Assembly: GCA_023105745.1 (NCBI GenBank)
Contig: JALGQZ010000009.1
Location: forward strand, 37,827,359-37,891,358
Source: Austropuccinia psidii
Taxonomy: Eukaryota; Basidiomycota; Pucciniomycetes; Pucciniales; Sphaerophragmiaceae
Length of the DNA: 64,000 bases
Reading direction: 5' to 3'
Part shown: in pieces, positions 59,698-64,000 of the stretch
Layout: every line of letters starts with the position of its first letter
Position numbering within the stretch: position 1 is the stretch's first letter
Notes under the pieces: generated by a model
Seen by the model: the letters and a program-made list of their open reading frames with translations, nothing else
Database searches by the model: none
Told to the model about the DNA's origin: nothing
Program-made: the position numbers and the translations under genes

Positions 59698-61327
59698 TAG
59701 GGTGCTGGTAAGCACACGTAAGCTTTTAGTAAAAACATGTAAGCCCTTACATGTTTTTACCAATTTATGGCCAAAACACGTAAGTGACCTTATTTTTCAA
59801 ACAAAATTCCTCAGGATCAGTTTTGCGGTTTTTTTTTATTTTTTTCCATATATTTCCTGACATGGGATGTCAATATCCACAATTTTTTTATATACTTTTT
59901 TTGGCCAAATTTCTCAAATTTGGCCAATTTGGCAAAATGGCTTATTTTTTTAAAAAAATTCATTATATATGTTGCCGCTTATGAATTTCCATATTTCTTT
60001 TGAAAAATGAAGGGCAAAATCTTGAGAATAAAGAATCAGAAGCCCAAAATTTTGGTATTTTTTTTGCCAGGACAATTGTAGGCCCAAAAAGTCCCCTTTT
60101 TGTGTTTTTTGTTCATGTTTGTAATTAACTTGGAAATGCCATTTATGAAATCAATTAAATTAAAAATTTAATTTATGAGTAGTGGAAGTTGAAATTCCAT
60201 TTGTCGCATTAAAAGTGCCATTTATGGTATCAAAGGTGCCACAAATGGAATCACAAATGACATACTAATGCCATAAATGGCATCAAGAATGACATATAGA
60301 TGCCATTTATGGCCATAGTATTGGCATAATTGGAATTGAAACAATGCCATAAATGTAACTGTATGGCCTTAACCATGCCATTTATGGCATTAACTATGCC
60401 ATTTATGAACTTAACAATGTCATAAATGGCCTCAACAATGGCATTGTTGAGGCCATTAATGCCATTTTTAAGGCCATTAACAATGGAATGAATGGCCTTA
60501 AAAATGCCATTAATGGCCTCAACAATGGCAGGAATGGCCTTGACAATACCATAAATGGCATCAACAATTCCATTGATGGAATTAATAATGCCATTTATGG
60601 CATTAACAATTCGATTGATAGAATTAATAATGCAATTTATGGCATTAACAACTCCATTGATGGAATTAATAATGCAATTTATGGCATTAACAATTTGACT
60701 GATGGAATTAATAATGCCATTTATAGCATTAACAATTTGATTGATGGAATTAAAAATGCCATTTATGGCATTAACAATTTGATTGATAGAATTAATAATG
60801 CCACTTATGGCATTAAAAATCCCATTTGTGGAATTAACAATTCCATTTGTGGCATTGTTAAGGCCAAAAATGACATTAACTATGCCATTTAGGGCATTTT
60901 TAAGGCCATTCATTCCATTGTTAATGGCCTTAAAAATGGCATGATTGGCCTTAAATTATTGATTGCATAAATTGCATTGTTAATGCCATTTATGGGATTA
61001 ACAATCCCATTTGTGGCATTAAAAATGCAATTGATGGAATTAATAATGCCATTTGTGGCACTAAAAATTCCATTTGTGGCATTAACAATGCCATTTATGG
61101 CATTAATAATGTCCTTTATTGCATTCATAATGCCATTAATAGCCTTCAAAATGGCATTAATGGCATTGATAATGCCCTTTATTGCATTGAGAATGCCATT
61201 AATGCCCTTTATTGCATTGATAATGCCATTAATGGCATCAGAAATGCCATAAATAGCCAGATTTCATTTGAAAATCACCCCTTACGTGTTTTTACCAATT
61301 TGCTTATGTGTTTTTACCAATACCCTT
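59698..61327. mobile_element. H1: hAT-like non-autonomous element
   Basis: 1630 bp beginning TAGGGTGCTGGTAA and ending TTACCAATACCCTT, inverted imperfect termini, flanked by the 8-bp duplication tatttatt (59690-59697, 61328-61335). The paralogous block at 63,330-63,360 shows a comparable uninterrupted site. Inside are subterminal repeats of ACATGTAAG/CTTACGTG, an arm homologous to the H2 left arm, and the 21-bp minisatellite. It has no transposase. Long readings on both strands (60251-60913 and 60488-60892) are the minisatellite translated. Confidence 0.75.
60150..61255. repeat. 21-bp palindromic minisatellite (H1)
   Basis: Units such as GCCATTTATGGCATTAACAA alternate with a variant TTGATTGATGGAATTAATAA, giving a 42-bp higher-order period at 60,560-60,830. 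Each unit carries an ATGGCA/TGCCAT or ATGGAATTAAT inverted repeat. About 50 units. Confidence 0.88.
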
Positions 61328-61344
61328 TATTTATTACTTACTTT

Positions 61345-61620
61345 TTTTTCATTTTTTTATTTTTTTTATTTTTTTTATTTTTTTTATTTTTTTTATTTTT
61401 TTTATTTTTTTTATTTTTTTTATTCTTTTTATTTTTTTTATTTTTTTTATTTTTTTTATTTTTTTTATTTTTTTTATTTTTTTTATTTTTTTTATTTTTT
61501 TTATTTTTTTTATTTTTTTTATTTTTTTTATTTTTTTTAATTTTTTTAATTTTTTTATTTTTTTTATTTTTTTTATTTTTTTTATTTTTTTTTATTTTTA
61601 TTTATTTTATTTATTTTATT
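61345..61620. repeat. (ATTTTTTTT)n microsatellite
   Basis: A nearly perfect array, period 9 (one A and eight T), about 28 units, breaking into TTTA repeats to about 61,690. Phe/Leu-rich readings across it are artefacts. Confidence 0.95.
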
Positions 61621-61699
61621 TATTTACTTATTTATTTTACTTTATTTATTTTATTTATTTATTTTTATTTTTTTTTACTTTTTTTATTATTTGTTTATT

Positions 61700-63560
61700 T
61701 TTAATCTGTATTGGTTAATTTTCTGTTTTTGGTTTTTCAAATTTATTTATTATTTATAATTTATGATTTATTTGTATTTCAAACTATTTGTTATTATTCA
61801 ATAATTTATTCATTTTATGATTTATTTATCATTCATAATTTATTGATTAATAATTTTTTATCTCTTCATCCTTGATGTATTATTTATCTATTTTGATTAA
61901 TTATCTTATTGAATTATTCTATATTATATGAAACACAATTATAATTTCATAATTGAAAAATGATTCATGGGGTTTTTATTATTTACATAATATTTCATTA
62001 TCATTTATCTATTATTTAGTCATTATTGTTGAATTTATTAATTCATTCATTAATTTCTTCATTTCACTAATTTATTTTTTATTAGTGTTATTTTCTATTA
62101 TTGATGGATCAATAGTTTGTTATTTCTATTCATGATTCATCTATTATTTATTATTTATTTATATTTCTATAATAGTTGATTTATTGAGCTCATTAATGAT
62201 AAATTATGAATGAATTTGGATATAATTAATTGATGAATCCCTTTTATATCTTCATAATTCAATAATGATTCATTTTTATCATGTTTTTTTATTTTAGATT
62301 CAGTATTTCTTCATTTGTTATTATTGATGACTTAATAGTTTGTTATTTCTTTTTATTATTAATTTTCATGAATGATTTATTTTATCATGATGACTTGTTC
62401 ATTTCACTTGTCAGTTATAACTGATGCATGTATTTGAATTCAACTGATTGATGAATCACTATTATGATTGAATAATTTAACAATGATGCATTGACTGTTT
62501 ATTATTTATGTTTCATTTATTTAGTTTTTACTCATTATTTCTTCATTTATTAATGTCTCTCTTCTTATTATTGATTTCTTTTTGGTTTTTATGTTTTATT
62601 TCTTTATTTTTTATAATTTATTGGTGAATTTTTTGTTCTTTTATTTGATCATGGTGACTGATGTATTGAAATTATGAATTATAAGTTATTCATGAATTTG
62701 ACTATAACCAATTTTATTTATTTATTATTTACTTATTATCTATTCATTTATGGATTTCTTTGCTAATTTATTAGTTTTAATATTCAATTATTGTGAATTG
62801 TTGATTTCTTTATTTTACATCATACTCAATGAATGATATTTTTTAGGCTTTTTATTATTTCTTTATTCTTTGATTATTATTCATTTATTTGTTTTCCATT
62901 CATTTTAACTACAATTCATGTATTGATCATTCAACCAATTGAAATCAATTAATATTACTTAGGAATAATTTAATAGGCATTATAATTAATGATAATTCAT
63001 TTAAAAGAATGGAAATTACCAAAAAAACTCTAAATTCATTGAAATTCATTGAAATTAAATAAAATGTCATAATATCTGTTGAAATTAGTTCAACTTATTT
63101 AAAAATTGAGTTTCATTTAGAATTTTAGAAAATTAATTCATCTTAATTAGGATTTTGATGCATAAAACTCAATTAACTTTGAAATTAAAATTGAAAGAAA
63201 TTAGTTAAGATAAGATAAAAGTAATCAAAAATCATCAAATTTGATTAAAATTTAATGAAATTAAAAGTAATGAAAAGTAATCCAAATTGATTAAAGCTCA
63301 TTATAGTTGGTTAAACTTCATTAAAATAATTTTTTTAGCTTTTATTATCTCTTTATTACTTATTTATTTTTTATCATTTATTGGTTAATTGTCTGTTTTT
63401 GGTTTTTCTTATTTATTTATTATTTATTATTTATTATTTATTATTTATTATTTATTATTAAGTTGTATTTAAAACTACGCTTTATCATTTAGAAATTAAT
63501 TCATTTTATGATTTATTTATTATTCATAATATTTTGATTATTTATTTATTGCCAAATTAC
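61700..63560. repeat. AT-rich repeat block X, continuation and copy 2
   Basis: 61,700-61,860 (GGTTAATTTTCTGTTTTTGG) matches 63,380-63,540, and 62,400-63,345 matches 58,880-59,697. This is a duplicated unit of about 1.5-1.6 kb once H1 and the microsatellite are removed. A short (TTATTTA)n array lies at 63,410-63,465. No gene. Confidence 0.55.
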
Positions 63561-64000
63561 AAAAATTGCGCAGAAATTCCCCCAAAGTTTGAGATTATAA
63601 AGGAATACAGAAAACTAGTCATGGTGTGGGCCCCCATCATGACTTGAAAAAAATATTAACTAATATCTTCATTAAAAATTCAAAGGAAATGTATTTTTTA
63701 AGATGTTGACTTCATCTAATTTTATAGTGGTGTTTCATGCTTTATTGTTCCAGGAACCGTCCATATTGTCCTGGACAGCTCTTCTTTTCTGGATATGTTG
63801 ACCCAAGCCATCAGTTTATCAGTTTACACAAGTTGTTACAGCCTCAAGCCATCTCTATGAATGTGCACCCACATAGAGAGGCAAAGCCTTAAGCAATACC
63901 CTGCTTTGAGAAAGTCTGCTGAGGGTTTCCAGCACACATTTTGAAGAAGGACAGTATTCTAATCACAAAAAAGGAGATTTTTAACTGAAGTAAAAAAATA
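63561..64000. other. Unassigned, compositionally distinct right edge
   Basis: GC content rises here (GTGTGGGCCCCCATCATGAC; ACAAGTTGTTACAGCC). There is no ORF of note and no match inside the window. It may be the edge of another element or gene continuing past 64,000. Confidence 0.3.

Noticed and set aside
60251..60913. A 220-codon repeat protein (NGIVNAING-type units) and its opposite-strand partner
   Set aside because: The unit length of 21 or 42 bp and its palindromic nature keep both strands open. No start context or independent support.
61268..61718. Phe/Leu-rich open frames in three overlapping readings
   Set aside because: They are translations of the (ATTTTTTTT)n microsatellite; a period of 9 keeps all frames open.

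Overview
This window is eukaryotic, AT-rich and made almost entirely of transposable elements, with one recognisable host gene. It most resembles a filamentous fungus with a repeat-inflated genome. The single host gene has short introns (60-141 nt) and encodes a Sec14-like CRAL-TRIO protein, and the Ty3-type gag-pol proteins resemble families I associate with rust fungi (Pucciniales), possibly the myrtle rust Austropuccinia psidii. That species call is inference from protein style, not a database match.

Region 1 (1-36,713) is a nest of LTR retrotransposons, resolved from LTR boundaries and 5-bp target-site duplications. Element D (1065-34891, +) is a decayed Ty3 element. Its 5' LTR was hit by a solo LTR (E, 1594-3126) and by element C (3342-25970, +). 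C was hit by element A (5676-22739, -), a nearly intact D-family element. A's left LTR was then hit by element B (5992-13397, +), a gag-only element whose pol is deleted. The nest is four deep: D contains C, C contains A, A contains B. D itself sits in older retroelement debris (1-1064 and 34,897-36,713).

Region 2 (36,714-41,722) is the host island. After about 2.2 kb of unassigned DNA, a six-exon Sec14/CRAL-TRIO gene of 412 codons spans 38,916-40,619 on the + strand, followed by about 1.1 kb with no recognisable gene.

Region 3 (41,723-55,081) is a hAT-like non-autonomous element (H2) carrying a 21-bp palindromic minisatellite. It is split by a decayed Ty3 element F (-), whose right LTR holds a solo B-family LTR.

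Region 4 (55,082-64,000) holds a broken hAT transposase (about 55.7-57.8 kb, -), a second hAT-like element H1 (59,698-61,327) with an 8-bp target duplication and the same minisatellite, a long A/T microsatellite, and duplicated AT-rich sequence.

The functional relationships are mostly between elements. B lacks protease, reverse transcriptase, RNase H and integrase, so it would need enzymes from a relative such as an intact F-type element. H1 and H2 would need a hAT transposase. Nonsense changes in D and B, and differences between B's two LTRs, are unusually rich in G:C to T:A transversions. I saw no rRNA, tRNA or CRISPR array.
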